From assembly GCF_901000735.1 (NCBI RefSeq), contig NC_081547.1, positions 1,922,001-1,986,000 on the forward strand: a stretch of 64,000 nucleotides of DNA. Direction: 5' to 3'. Below the pieces are notes generated by a model, which had not been told where the DNA came from, ran no database searches, and saw nothing but the letters and a program-made list of their open reading frames with translations. Of this stretch, positions 36,786-47,946 are shown in pieces (positions within the stretch are counted from its first letter, which is position 1; every line of letters begins with the position of its first letter). The stretch is from Corylus avellana. Lineage: Eukaryota; Streptophyta; Magnoliopsida; Fagales; Betulaceae. A program made the translations under genes and the position numbers.

Positions 36786-36788
36786 TAA

Positions 36789-37170
36789 GCACTCGCAACA
36801 GACTCTCTATACCCTATTATCTTCCCCATGTTTAGGAAAAATCTAAAAAAAAAACCAAAAAAAAGCACCCACATCAGAAGCTCTAAATATAACTAACATC
36901 AAATGGCATCTACAGTGTTCCCAATGCATTGGAAAACACTGTAGATGCCCAATGCATTATTAAATTATAAAAAACTGATTCTCCCTCCTCTCTCTTTCGC
37001 ATGTCTCAACAATTCTCTCTCATTAGTTGCAATGATAAAAAAAAATAATATTAAATTCACATAGGAAAAATAAAAGAATCTATTGTGAAGTGATTTTTTA
37101 TAAGGAATCAAAAAGTAGTTTTATTCTTTAAATTATGGAAAAATGGTTAAGAAGATGCTGCTAGTGCTCT
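36789..37170. mobile_element. Degenerate Tourist-like inverted-repeat element with internal hairpin
   Basis: The left end GCACTCGCAACAGACTC resembles the reversed right end AGAGCACTAGCAGCATCTT, with TAA on both sides (36786-36788 and 37171-37173). This fits PIF/Harbinger-type MITEs. Inside, GGCATCTACAGTGTT and AACACTGTAGATGCC (36906-36951) form a strong hairpin. The flanks also carry a longer direct repeat (GACTTAGCAACTGCTTATGT / GACTTAGGAACCGCTTCTGT). Confidence 0.5.
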
Positions 37171-38382
37171 TAAGACTTAGGAACCGCTTCTGTTAGTACT
37201 TTAAAAATGGATACAAAGTCAGAATAAGGTTTAGAAGATAAATATTAGAGGTCAATAAATTTTTCATATTTTGTCCATATTATCTTATAAATTCAATAGA
37301 TGAACTATTAAATTTGTAGAGTTCACCATTAACTTATGTAAAAGAATTGTGTTACCCTACTTAAACATGTGGTGCTTTTTGATTCGAGGAGAGCTAGAGT
37401 GAAGACAACGTAAAATGGTCTATTTTCAGATTAATTCTGCGTCATGGAAATTGGATCATTCCTTGAAAGACTTCCAAGTCTTCCACTCCCTAGCTATTTC
37501 AACTATAATTATACAAAGACAAGGAAAAAAAAAGCAAAAAGACCGACCACAGTATTCTCAATAAACACACCGTGTATTTCGGATTTCAATAATTTGATGG
37601 GCCCAATTGTTAAAAGTAAATAGTAAATAGACAGACAATCTAAAATTTAGTTAGACATATGGACATTATATTAACTCTATTATATTTACTATCAAAATTA
37701 ATAACAATTTAAACAAAAATCAGTAAAAATCTCTATTGCGTCAGCTTGCCCTTCAATGAAAAAGTTTCCGTTGGACAAAATTGAAAATTCTCACCAAATT
37801 TCACCAAAGTCTATGCCTTATCCAGAAGTGGCAAGGTTGAGAGACAGGCGCAGCCTCAAAAAGCAGAAAAGGGCCTCAGATTCTCTACCACAGGACACTC
37901 TCGTAGGAATCTCCCAAAATTTACTCTCTTTTTACCGTTGAGTTCCTTTGCCGCCAAAACTGGCAACCGTCGTCAACCGTCTGATCCAGAACCTCTTGAA
38001 TCTGTGGGGTCCCTCCATGTTATGGACCCCACGAATATGATTCCAAAAGGGCAAGAAAATGAGCACTCTTCATCCTATCACATATCCGACTTGTCATCTC
38101 ACCGTCCGTTCGTGGCCCCAAGTCTTCTTAACTTTTGAGTCCACCCCTCCGTAGTCCACCTGAAGAAATTAGGCCAATCGTGCTTTGAGAACTTGACATT
38201 TCTCGAAAAATCATGATCTGGGTGACTCTTTCCAAGTCAGTCTTGTTCTCCTCTCCGCTTTGTTTTCCGTCTTCTGTGGTTTAGAACTTGTGGGTGTTCT
38301 TGTTAGTGTTGTTTCTTCATCTTGTATTGTGCTTTCGGACCTCTGGGTGTATTTTGTTTGTCTGAGAATTGGGAAGTTGGAG
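37171..38382. other. Spacer and leader of the RING-H2 gene
   Basis: AT-rich sequence without coding features to about 37750, then a GC-richer stretch that probably holds the promoter and 5' UTR of the RING-H2 gene. Confidence 0.4.
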
Positions 38383-40094
38383 ATGACGGGTTCAGGAATG
38401 AATTTGATTACCGCTGTTATTGGGTTTGGGATGAGTGCAACATTTATTATATTTGTCTGCACAAGAATAATCTGTGGGAGGCTCCGCAGGGCGGAATCAC
38501 GGCCCATGTTCGAGATTGAATCAGGGATTGATCTTGAGCAGGTACGTACTGTTCAATTATCTCTTTGCTGGGTTTTCTTCATTTTTGGCTGGTAATTGGT
38601 AAGACTAACTGATTGGGTGTTTTGTCTCAATTTGTGAATCTATGCCGAGTGTTGTAGTGAGTTGTGCTAGCTTGAGATGTTTTAGCATATTGTTAGTTCT
38701 TGATTGTCCTTTAATTCACATTTACTTACTGTAGTAACTAGGATCAATATGCAATTTGGTTGCTTTAGGGTTGAAATATAAAGGTAATAACAAAATCTAG
38801 GGGAGATTTATGGGTCTCGTGAGTGAGTGTGTCTCTGTGTTTGAGTAATTGAGTGTGCGAGTGTGTTTCTATATATTATATATGAACTGTCATGATTACT
38901 TGTGAAGCTAGCTTTCTCTAATATATATTAGCAGATTGTCTACACTGCATTGTCTATAAAAATTGTTAGAATATATGAACTGTCATGATTACTTGTGAGG
39001 ATAGCTTTCTCTAATATCGGCAGATTGTTCTACACTTCGTCTATAAAAATTGTTAAAATATTAATTAAGTAATTAAATCAATGATTTCTTATTAGCTTAA
39101 GCTTTTGAAATAATTAATAGTTTAATACGGTAAGTTTTAAGTTCGAATCTTGATTTCATCTTTCACATCTTATTTCTATTAAACATTTTATGTCTTACTT
39201 ATTAAGGAAGAATTTGAACCTATACGTGAGGGGAGTGTTAGAATATTAATTAATGATTAAGTCAACTATTTTATATTAAGCTTTTGAGATTAGTAGTAGT
39301 TTAACAAAAATATCGACTGTGATTTTTTTTTTTTATTCAACCTTAAGCCTAAATTTGCTTTCTTCCCACTTACAAAGTGGGTGGCTTTATAGGATCATCT
39401 TACAAGAAGGTTGCACCTGCCTTCCTACTTCTCTCATTTGTAATTGAGCTTACAGCAATGGTATTAAATTTTCACTATTTGCTGACAGCCAGAGCCTGGG
39501 GTTAGAGGCCTTGAACCAGTTCTGGTTGCTGCGATCCCTACCATGAAATTCAGCCATGAAGCTTTCAGTTCTATGGAAGATCCACAGTGAGTTCAGCCGC
39601 CAATAATTGGTCATTGAATAAAAAGTTCCTTTTATTTACCTTAAAATCCTATGTTAATTTAAGTGGTATGTCTCAAAGAGACTTTTTGTTTTAGTTCTCC
39701 TCGGATAGACATAAAAGGTTAGTTCTTTTGCTTCTGCAGGTGCTCAATATGTTTGGCAGAGTACCAAGAGAAAGAAGTACTACGAATAATGCCCAAATGC
39801 GGCCACAATTTTCATCTCTGTTGCATTGATGTGTGGCTCAGAAGACAGTCTACTTGCCCTGTCTGTCGTCTACCATTACAAGACTCTTTTGGAACAAAAC
39901 ATGAAAGACCACCTGTGTTTAGTATCACTCAATCTTTTGATGATTCTGAGGTCTCAATGGAACATTCCCATCTGTGGCTGCTTCCTGGCCTTGAGCGTGC
40001 AATAGAGAATGTAAGTATCCAAGGGCATGTTGAGCCTGTTCTTGTGAACACCCCAGAGCCAACACTTTCTGGAGAAGCAGAAAGAAGACAATGA
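38383..40094 (+). CDS. ATL-type RING-H2 E3 ubiquitin ligase
   Basis: Membrane-anchored RING-H2 protein of 203 residues from three exons: 38383-38541, 39489-39586 and 39740-40094. The N-terminus has one hydrophobic segment (about 7-30, [19 protein letters not shown]) followed by basic residues. A GLE motif ([12 protein letters not shown]) stands where ATL proteins have GLD. The RING-H2 finger has C87, C90, C106, H108, H111, C114, C125 and C128 with W118 in place ([39 protein letters not shown]). The tail ([18 protein letters not shown]) is not a motif I can assign. ATL proteins ubiquitinate membrane or signalling proteins; the target is unknown. The start is the ATG before the membrane segment; the frame is open further upstream to 38260 without clear support. 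Intron 1 (947 bp) carries a SMART-like LTR element. Confidence 0.88.
38881..39056 (+). repeat. 93-bp tandem duplication in intron 1 of the RING-H2 gene
   Basis: The segment TATGAACTGTCATGATTACT...GTCTATAAAAATTGTTAGAATA at 38881-38973 is repeated, with small differences, from 38974. The first unit ends TGTTAGAATA, which equals the start of the LTR of the adjacent element. Confidence 0.85.
39051..39306 (+). mobile_element. SMART/TRIM-like miniature LTR retrotransposon with 5-bp duplication
   Basis: Two direct repeats of about 71-76 bp (39051-39126 and 39236-39306) start TGTTARAATATTAATTAA and end near AGTTTAAYA. The short internal part starts CGGTAAG, a decayed form of the TGGTATCAGAGC primer-binding site common in plant LTR elements. 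It ends with a purine-rich ACGTGAGGGGAG just before the 3' repeat. The flanks AAAAT (39046-39050 and 39307-39311) form a perfect target duplication. There is no gag or pol. It lies in the sense orientation inside intron 1 of the RING-H2 gene. Confidence 0.75.
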
Positions 40095-41787
40095 TGAAAG
40101 CAACTCAAATTTATTTTGCTCCAGATTGTAATACATATCTCTGTAGAGTGGGTGAAAAGCTTTTAGGTTTTGAGGCATTTTATGATTGGAGATTTTTTAT
40201 TCCTATATGTACAGAAATTTCCTATCCTCTGTTGCATGACTTAGACTCAATAACTTGGAATTGTTGTGAAAAAAAAAAAAATCCTTAAAATTCTAAGAAG
40301 TATCAGATGAAGTTCAATCGATATTTGGCATTCTCATCCAAGCATCCATCTTTATATATATTGAAGTTGTTAAGTATTCGGTATATTGTAGCTTTATACA
40401 TATAGTGTCCAAAAATAGAAAGTGAAGCTTCCTTGGAAGATTGCATACATTATCTAAAGTTCTAGCTAAATTTTAGCTAAAATGCTTCAAATGCACTTCA
40501 CTTCTCATCATATTATTTATTTTTTTCTTTATACCATTTAACTATTATCTCTCTCTCTCTCTCTTCCAAACCGATTGTTGTGCTCATGTTGTAGAGCCAA
40601 GAAATGAGTGCTCGTTGCCACTACCGGAATCGTTGTGTGAAGTCAAGAAACCTGTACTTGTCACTGTACCACTTCTCAAAGCCGCCACCTCCTGCTCTTT
40701 CTTTAGCCCATACCGCCATGCTCTCTCTCTCCCTACATCTCACCGCTTGTCTAAAGCTTGTCACTAAAGCCCTATCCATCCCCAACACTCGGATCGTCAC
40801 GTTCTCTCTCTCTCTCTCTCTCACAAACTACACTCGTTGCCAAAAGTTCGATCGCCGCCCCACTCACTAGCATAATTGCATCTTGAAACTCACAACATTG
40901 GGGAAGCCAAAGAGTGGAGGGAGGTGAAGCCACTTGGGTGAGAGAGTCGAGGAGAAGGACTGATGGAGACTCGTCGAAGATCACGAGTCAATCATGAGAC
41001 GAGCCGCAACAAAACTTGCGGTGCGAGGTGGCCTCTAGAAGCTAGAGAGAGAGAGAGCTAAATAAACAATCAACAATTTTATGTTTAGAGAAAGCTACAT
41101 TACCAATCCTAATTTTGATTGATACTGTAACTCATTTTCATATTAGGCTAGGGATAGTTAATCCAATATAAAATAGTTTTGGGTGATTGTATTTCTAATT
41201 TTACATAACAACCCATTTAAGATAAGCCAATACAAATGGGCTTAGTCATTCTGCATATTATGACATATGGTGACTCAATTGTGAAATGCATTTTGCCCAG
41301 TTTCAAATTCGTTGGTGCAAACCAATGGCCTCATAGCTTTGAGGAGGAGGCTCGAGGTTTGACCAATTGTTAGTGTGAAATTTGTCGGGATTTATGAAAT
41401 TGATGGGATGAGATGAGACGTTCTCCTATCAATTGCAAAAAAATAAAATAAAAAATTGTGAAACTTTCTTCAAAATAATGATGATGTTGCCCGATCTGTT
41501 CCAAATCTCATGGAATTCCAAATCTCGAATTAGTACGGTTTGAACCTTTTATTTATTTTTATTTTTTTTAATGCATGCGAAAGAAGAAAAATAAATATAA
41601 ATAGAGTCTGTATCTGACAAGTTCTGCTTATATTATAAGAATTGCAAAGCGCTTAGAATGAGATTTGTTATTGATTTTCTTCTGTTCAATTCTTATAAAT
41701 TTATTATTAAATTTATGGGGTTCACAATATCAAAAATCATTTCTAACCGTTTCAATGATATGATTCATCTTTACTTGTAGTTAATTT
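40095..41787. other. Intergenic, no gene seen
   Basis: 3' UTR of the RING-H2 gene, then AT-rich spacer with CT/GA runs (40548-40563, 40802-40822, 41045-41057). Short reading frames around 40604-40984 are Ser/Leu/Arg-rich products of these runs. Confidence 0.45.
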
Positions 41788-41804
41788 CATGTTGGCCTTG
41801 ATTT

Positions 41805-41912
41805 TTTTTTTTTTTTTTTTTTACATGTCCACACAAGGGAAGGAGAATTCGAACTAGTGACTTTCACTTCAAGAAGCGTAGTTCACACCCGATTGAACTA
41901 TCCCTTAGAGAC
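41805..41912 (-). mobile_element. tRNA-derived SINE with A-tail and 17-bp target duplication
   Basis: Minus strand: A-box-like GATAGTTCAATCGGGTGTGA, B-box TAGTTCGAATTCTCC (GTTCGAATTC matches the Pol III consensus), then CCTTGTGTGGACATGTAA and an A-run. The flanks are CATGTTGGCCTTGATTT (41788-41804) and CATGTTAGCCTTGATTT (41913-41929), a target duplication with one mismatch. The body is 108 bp. Confidence 0.8.
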
Positions 41913-41929
41913 CATGTTAGCCTTGATTT

Positions 41930-42723
41930 AAGTATTGTTTATCTTTTAAATTGGGGGCGTATCTTATATAGTGGCTAAAATGGTAGTTAATACCCGTATA
42001 GCCCAATAATGGTATGGGAGTTAATTATCTATTACGTAGGACCGTGTAGGTAGGAAGAACAAAAGTTGCAGGACATTAACAAATAATTTAAAAATATAAA
42101 ATAATTGTTTATTTTTATGTTATGAAAGAATTTTTATTTTTTTTTTATTTTTTTTATAAAAGAAAAAAACACATAAATAAACATTAAGGGTCTGATTAAG
42201 ATTGCGATCTTAATAAGTGCGATTTTAAAAATACTATTTTTAAAAAATTACATTTTTAAAATTATAAAAGCATTTGGTAAAATATGTTAAAAAATACTTT
42301 TTTATTAAATGTTTGTTATGCGAATTCATAATTTTGGTTTAAATTCGCACTTTTTCAAATAAGCACCCCTTAATCTGCTTATTGAAATCGTAGATTTTTT
42401 TCTTATTTTAAATTAAGTATTTTTTAAATCGTAATATCAAATATCTTACATTTTGCAATATCTTTTAAAAACATATATCATTCTTATGAAATCGCACTTT
42501 CGAATGCACCTTAAGTCTACATTAGATATTAGTCATAAAAATGAAGTACTCATACTACGTATTAGTTATTACACCAACCCTCTGCTTAGAAAAAAAGAAA
42601 AAAGAAAAAAGAAAAAAAACATATCTCTATCATACACGTGTTGCACTTGCATCTAATATAGTCCTACCCAGTACCCAGCGCCAGTGGTGACACCGTAAAA
42701 GAGTTTTGGAGCGGAAAGAGATA
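41930..42723. other. Intergenic, no gene seen
   Basis: AT-rich region. Around 42185-42520 there are repeated GCGATTTTAAAAA / AAATCGCA-type motifs that suggest a decayed inverted-repeat element. The last 60 bp are the probable leader of the fructosamine kinase gene. Confidence 0.4.
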
Positions 42724-45700
42724 ATGGTGGCACACGTAGGAGTCATCTCTCTCGGCTCTTGCTTGCCTTCTCTCCCTCGTCTTCATCGGTCCTGCTCCCC
42801 CAAGCACACACCATTTGCCAGTACGTACAAATATCACTAAGAAAGTGATGATTTTTAAAATGTGTATGAGCTGAGTTTAGTTGTCTCTCACTAATTTGAG
42901 GCGAAATGGAGTCGATATATGAGCTTTTTGGCACCCCACATCGGTTTTTTTGGGTGTGCATATACATGGGATTTTGCTACCTCTACCTTGTTGTTGTTTT
43001 GGTTGTTGATTACCCATAATTGATTTTGATGAATTTCTTGAGTTTTTTAGCTGTCTATTTATAGTGTGAGATTAAATTATATTGCTTTTCCTAAAAAGAA
43101 TTATGATTTGAACCTTAATGGAGCAAATTCATGGAATGAAAAGATTACCCCCAATATATAGAATTTCCCTAAGAGCTTCTTTGATGCCTGTTTGTCTTGC
43201 GGTGGAGACAATATATTTGGTTTCTGGATATTTACCAATTGATGATACGATGTTCTCGATTTTTTTTTTGGTGGGTTTGTAATTTTTTAATGTTCTTATG
43301 GTTTTGAGCTGTGATGGAGCAACTTTGGGGTTATAAGAGATTTCCCATCAGTGATTTGATGTTCCTAAGAATTGCTGTTGCAGTTGATATGTGCCAATTG
43401 TGTGCAGGAATGGAGGCAAGCATAAACTTTAGTTGGTCTTGGGTCATTTATTCAATGATTTATTTATACGATGATTTAGATATGAATTCTATGGAGCTTT
43501 TGTCTAATTGAACTGTAATAGAGATGATTTATTGAGGTTTGGAGATTAAGAAAGCTTAAACTCGTTAAAGTGAAAAACTGTTAAGCTGTGTTCTTGTGCC
43601 ATAAAATTCCGTTTGAGGGAACCTATGTTTTAATTATGCTGGTCAAATTAATCAGTATCAGTTGCTTGGCAGTGGCCACGATGAGTGAAGATCCGGTTCG
43701 TGAGTGGATTCTCTCAGACGGAAAGGCAACACAGATAACAAAAACCAGTTCTGTAGGCGGTGGTTGCATCAATCTTGCTACTCGTTATGATACTGATGCA
43801 GGTTCTTTCTTTGTAAAAACAAACAGGTAGAGTGGTATGCCAAATTTGATATTCATATGATTCAATCCTATATTTAGCATCTACTGATGCAAATCTGCTT
43901 CTGATTTTAACACATGAATATACAATTTAAATCCTTTTAAAATCCACGTCAAAGTAACACATACATTATGATTTTGAAACACTGGATCAGGAGTATTGGT
44001 CCTTCAATGTTTGAGGCAGAGGCTCTTGGTTTAGGTGCCATGTATGAAACCAGAGCAATCCGTGTGCCTAAGCCATTTAAGGTATGCAAGTTTGACTCTG
44101 TAAATATTTAAGTAACATTGTTTATCTTCGACATAAGTTCCCTATTTGGTAGTAAAGCTTAAGTAAGCCTGTTGTTAAGCATTGTAGGTTGGACCCCTAC
44201 CAACGGGTGGTTCATACATCATCATGGAATTCATTCAATTTGGTAATTCCCGTGGCAATCAGGTGAAGCTGCAGAGTTATATGAATATGATGTCGGTGAT
44301 AACAACTTGTGTTTGAATTTTAACCATTTGTTGGTCCTCAGTCTGTTCTAGGGAGGAAACTTGCTGAAATGCATAAAGCTGGAAAATCAGAGAAGGGCTT
44401 TGGCTTTGAAGTAAATAACACCATTGGCAGGTAAAGTATTCTGGGTTGTTGAACTTATCGTCCTCATACATGTGCGTGCACACACACACACACACTCACA
44501 GCACACATGCACATGCACATGCCCGCACATCTTGAATTCTTTGGAATTCATAGAGAAATACTGATTGAGTTCTAACAGGGTCATCTATATTTACCTTGTA
44601 GTACACCACAGATAAACACTTGGTCATTAGATTGGATTCAGTTTTATGGGGAGCATAGATTGGGTTACCAGTTGAAGTTGGCCCTAGACCAGTATGGTGA
44701 TAGCACCATTTATGAAAAAGGTTAGATTGCGTTTGAAATAATGTTTCTTTCCATCAGTTTACTATGATTCTACATCGTAGCTTGTTATACACTTGTACAT
44801 ACCTCGATTAAAGATGATCTTCTCTATCAATTCAACTCGAATAAATGTATAGCAAGCATATGAGGTGGCTTACTTCCTATTATGGTTGTGCGATTATATT
44901 TTGGAACCTTTTTCCTGTTTGAAAGTGATGATCCCATGGAATGGTTACATGCTTATGTCTTTCGCTTTACTATTGCATTTAAAAGTGCAAGCCAACTGCA
45001 AGATAGTTTTAGGATTCTAAAGTTACCCTTTTTATATCAACTGTCTCCTCAAAGATTAACCAAGCACAAGCGTCAGTTGTGAGAATTCTGGGATCTAGAA
45101 AACTTATAAAGGTAACTTCCATGGGAAAATTAAATATCTTATTTGAGTAAATACTGTCCAAATGTATATTTGATATATGATATCTGACTACAATATTATG
45201 TGAAGCTTACAATGCGACTCAAAATATGTAATAGTATTTTACCAATCAGAACATAATATTCATTTGTTAAAAAAAATTTATGAATATGATTGATACACGT
45301 GATGTTTGATTATCATATGTAACAGGACAAAGACTGGTGAAGAGTATGGGACCTCTCTTTGAAAATGTGGCGATAGAGCCATGCTTGCTACATGGAGACC
45401 TGTGGAGTGGAAATATTAGCTCTGACAACAATGGCGAGCCTGTTATACTTGACCCAGCATGTTACTGTAAGTCCAAGTTAGTTGAAATATTGTGCCAGGA
45501 CATATCAGCTGTGTTGCTTTTAACCATTGAAAATTGACGTTGATACTACTAGTAGTTATGTGAAGCTGGATCCTTTATAATTTTTTGGTCGCTGAGGTTA
45601 TCTTCTGATCAAATTACTTAATGATTGGGAATCTGAGGATGGACACATCCTGGCTGGGTTCACTAGATGAAGAAATCAAAGAGTACAATTTGGCATGCCT

Positions 45701-47047
45701 TTCATAGTTCAAAACTGCCCAGATAAAAAAGATGCAAACAAAGTTTCTTCAGGACTTTCTCTCTTTTAATGATAAGACACAGAAAAAGTTACTAACATTG
45801 TTTAGTCAAACTTTTAAGATACCCAAGGATGTTAAAGGAGGCTTCTTTATTTTAATGAGATGAGGGTGATTTGGACACGGGGATGCAGCTTCATATTTGT
45901 ACTGGCAATTGTCTTCAAAAAGACTTGGAGTTGGGCAGTGGAGGGCATGTTCATAAATAAAGGTTGTGTTTCGGATAGCAGTGTAGTTTGGATAAGAAAT
46001 TGGCATTTGTTTAATGTCAGTTGTTTAGGCTAGAAGACTTCTATTTTTCTCTGAAATCCATTGCTCTCATATATGCTCATCTATGCATGCCGTAGTGCTT
46101 GTGTTTGTGTGATGTTTATAAAACAACCAAAATAAAACCACCTAGTTGCAATAGGTATGATGATAATTTTTGCATTTGAGTTTGACTATACTTAATTGAT
46201 TTTCTTGTTCTTTTTTCTCCTACTAGCTATGTGGTTTCTTTTGTATACTTTTTGTATACCTAAGGGTGCTTTATTGTTTTAATGATATCTTCATATTATC
46301 TTGATTATTTATATTAAAAAAAGAAAAGAAAAAGAGATTGCTTAATACTTTTACTGTTATATAATGTGTGTCATACCACATGAATAGCGTTATAGAAATT
46401 TGATAATTTAAAGCACCAAGTGCAATGACACTGTTAATTAACTTTTCTTATAGATGGACATAGTGAGGCAGAATTTGGAATGTCGTGGTGCGCCGGCTTT
46501 GGGGGAGCATTCTATAATGCCTATTTTGAGGTATTATCATCTTCTAATAGATAATCAAAAGAATTTCAGTAGCCTTGATAGGCGTTTGATTCAAACCTAG
46601 AGTTTTTTTTTCCCGGGTTGAATTATAGATTACCAAACACAACTAGATTGTATTCTTATCAAGTTTTCTGGAGAAAAACTAAACTAACCCAACCTCAAGC
46701 TGATCTATGCTTGTATCTTGAAGTTATCATTCTATCTAAACCTTCTCTATATTTCTTTGTAAGCTTTAGCTTCTCATTGTCTGCATTGATATTATTTAAA
46801 AAAAGTTATCTTTTGTTAATAGCTTGCCTGCTCTCATTGTCTGCATTGATATTATTTAAAAAAGGTTATCTTTTGTTAATAGCTTGCCTGCTTTCTCCAG
46901 GTGATACCTAAACAGCCAGGCTTTGAGAAGAGGAGAGATCTTTATCTGTTGTATCATTATTTGAATCATTACAACCTCTTTGGTTCCGGCTACCGTTCAT
47001 CTTCCATGTCTATAATAGATGACTATTTAAGGATGTTAAATGCGTAG
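42724..47047 (+). CDS. Protein-ribulosamine/fructosamine 3-kinase, plastid-targeted (At3g61080-like)
   Basis: The enzyme phosphorylates ketosamine adducts on glycated proteins, which destabilises them (deglycation repair). Nine exons: 42724-42820, 43673-43826, 43991-44081, 44188-44262, 44342-44430, 44602-44720, 45326-45466, 46454-46530 and 46901-47047, giving 329 residues. Exon 1 encodes a Ser/basic, acid-free leader ([20 protein letters not shown]) that fits a chloroplast transit peptide and joins in phase to [12 protein letters not shown]. Kinase-like signatures are [10 protein letters not shown] (nucleotide loop), [22 protein letters not shown] (catalytic, H231-D233-N238) and VILDPACY (metal-binding Asp). 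The C-terminus [15 protein letters not shown] is typical. An in-frame internal ATG at 43681 could give a shorter, cytosolic form. Exon 1 is inferred from splice phase and leader composition. Confidence 0.93.
46772..46891 (+). repeat. 60-bp tandem duplication at the end of intron 8
   Basis: The unit TCTCATTGTCTGCATTGATA...ATAGCTTGCCTGC occurs twice head to tail (46772-46831 and 46832-46891) with one mismatch. The second copy ends 9 bp before exon 9 of the fructosamine kinase gene. Confidence 0.95.
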
Positions 47048-47946
47048 CATTGCATCTAAAATGATCATGATGTTCATACACAACAGGGTTAATTTCGTTT
47101 GTATATTTTGCTGCTTTCTGGGGCTCTGTAAATTTTTCATTGGCTGTTCTGTTGAGTTACAGAAGCAATCTTTTCATCGTTAAATTACATGGTAATATAG
47201 AGCAATCAAATCATTACTGTTTTCATATGTATTTGAAGTTCTAGATTGAAAAAGTGATATTCTTTTAGGAGATTTGCTTCCTATTCAATTTCTTCTTATG
47301 GAATGAATCATTATTTATTTCGATAAAAAAGGACAAATTTAATTATTTTAATTAATATTTTAATACCCTCTTCATGTGTAAGATCAAACAATACTTGAAT
47401 TAGAAAATTTGTTTTGTTTTTGTCTTTTTACATTTTGAAGGAACAAAAATATTTCTCCAATATAACTAACTGGATATTATTTTGTTCAAATGAAGTAGAG
47501 AATTGAATATTATTTCGTTCAAATGAAATCGAGAGGATCTTAATTTATTGTTAATTAATTGAAGGGTAAATGTCTATTTAAAAAGAAAAAACCTAAGAAT
47601 TGCTTTTGAAGTAGCAAGAAAACTTAAGGACTTAGATTTTTCCCTAAATTAAAATATAAAATTATGTGAAAAACAAAAAGAAGTAAGAAAACAAAAATGC
47701 TTCAAAATCAAAAGGCCCCCCTAGACCATTCACATCCGAGGGAGCCCAACACACAACTAACTAGTCCACAAACACCTGCACTTCCAAGACCACTTTCTGA
47801 ACTCAGAATCTCCAACTCCTGTACCCCAACACACACGAGGTTCTGAAGAGAGGACATTTCTATCGGAGGAAACAAAAACAAAAACAAAAAAGGAAAGCTT
47901 TAGACAGAGAAGGGGAGAGGAAGGAAAAAAAAAAGAAAAAAAAAGC
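47048..47946. other. Spacer between fructosamine kinase and the next gene
   Basis: 3' UTR followed by AT-rich spacer, with an A-rich leader directly before the next start codon. No gene seen. Confidence 0.45.

Noticed and set aside
40604..40984. Overlapping Ser/Leu/Arg-rich frames on both strands
   Set aside because: They are products of CT/GA microsatellite runs without conserved motifs.
43311..43511. Possible alternative first exon of the fructosamine kinase
   Set aside because: The frame does not join exon 2 through a good splice site; the exon at 42724-42820 joins in phase and has a transit-peptide composition.
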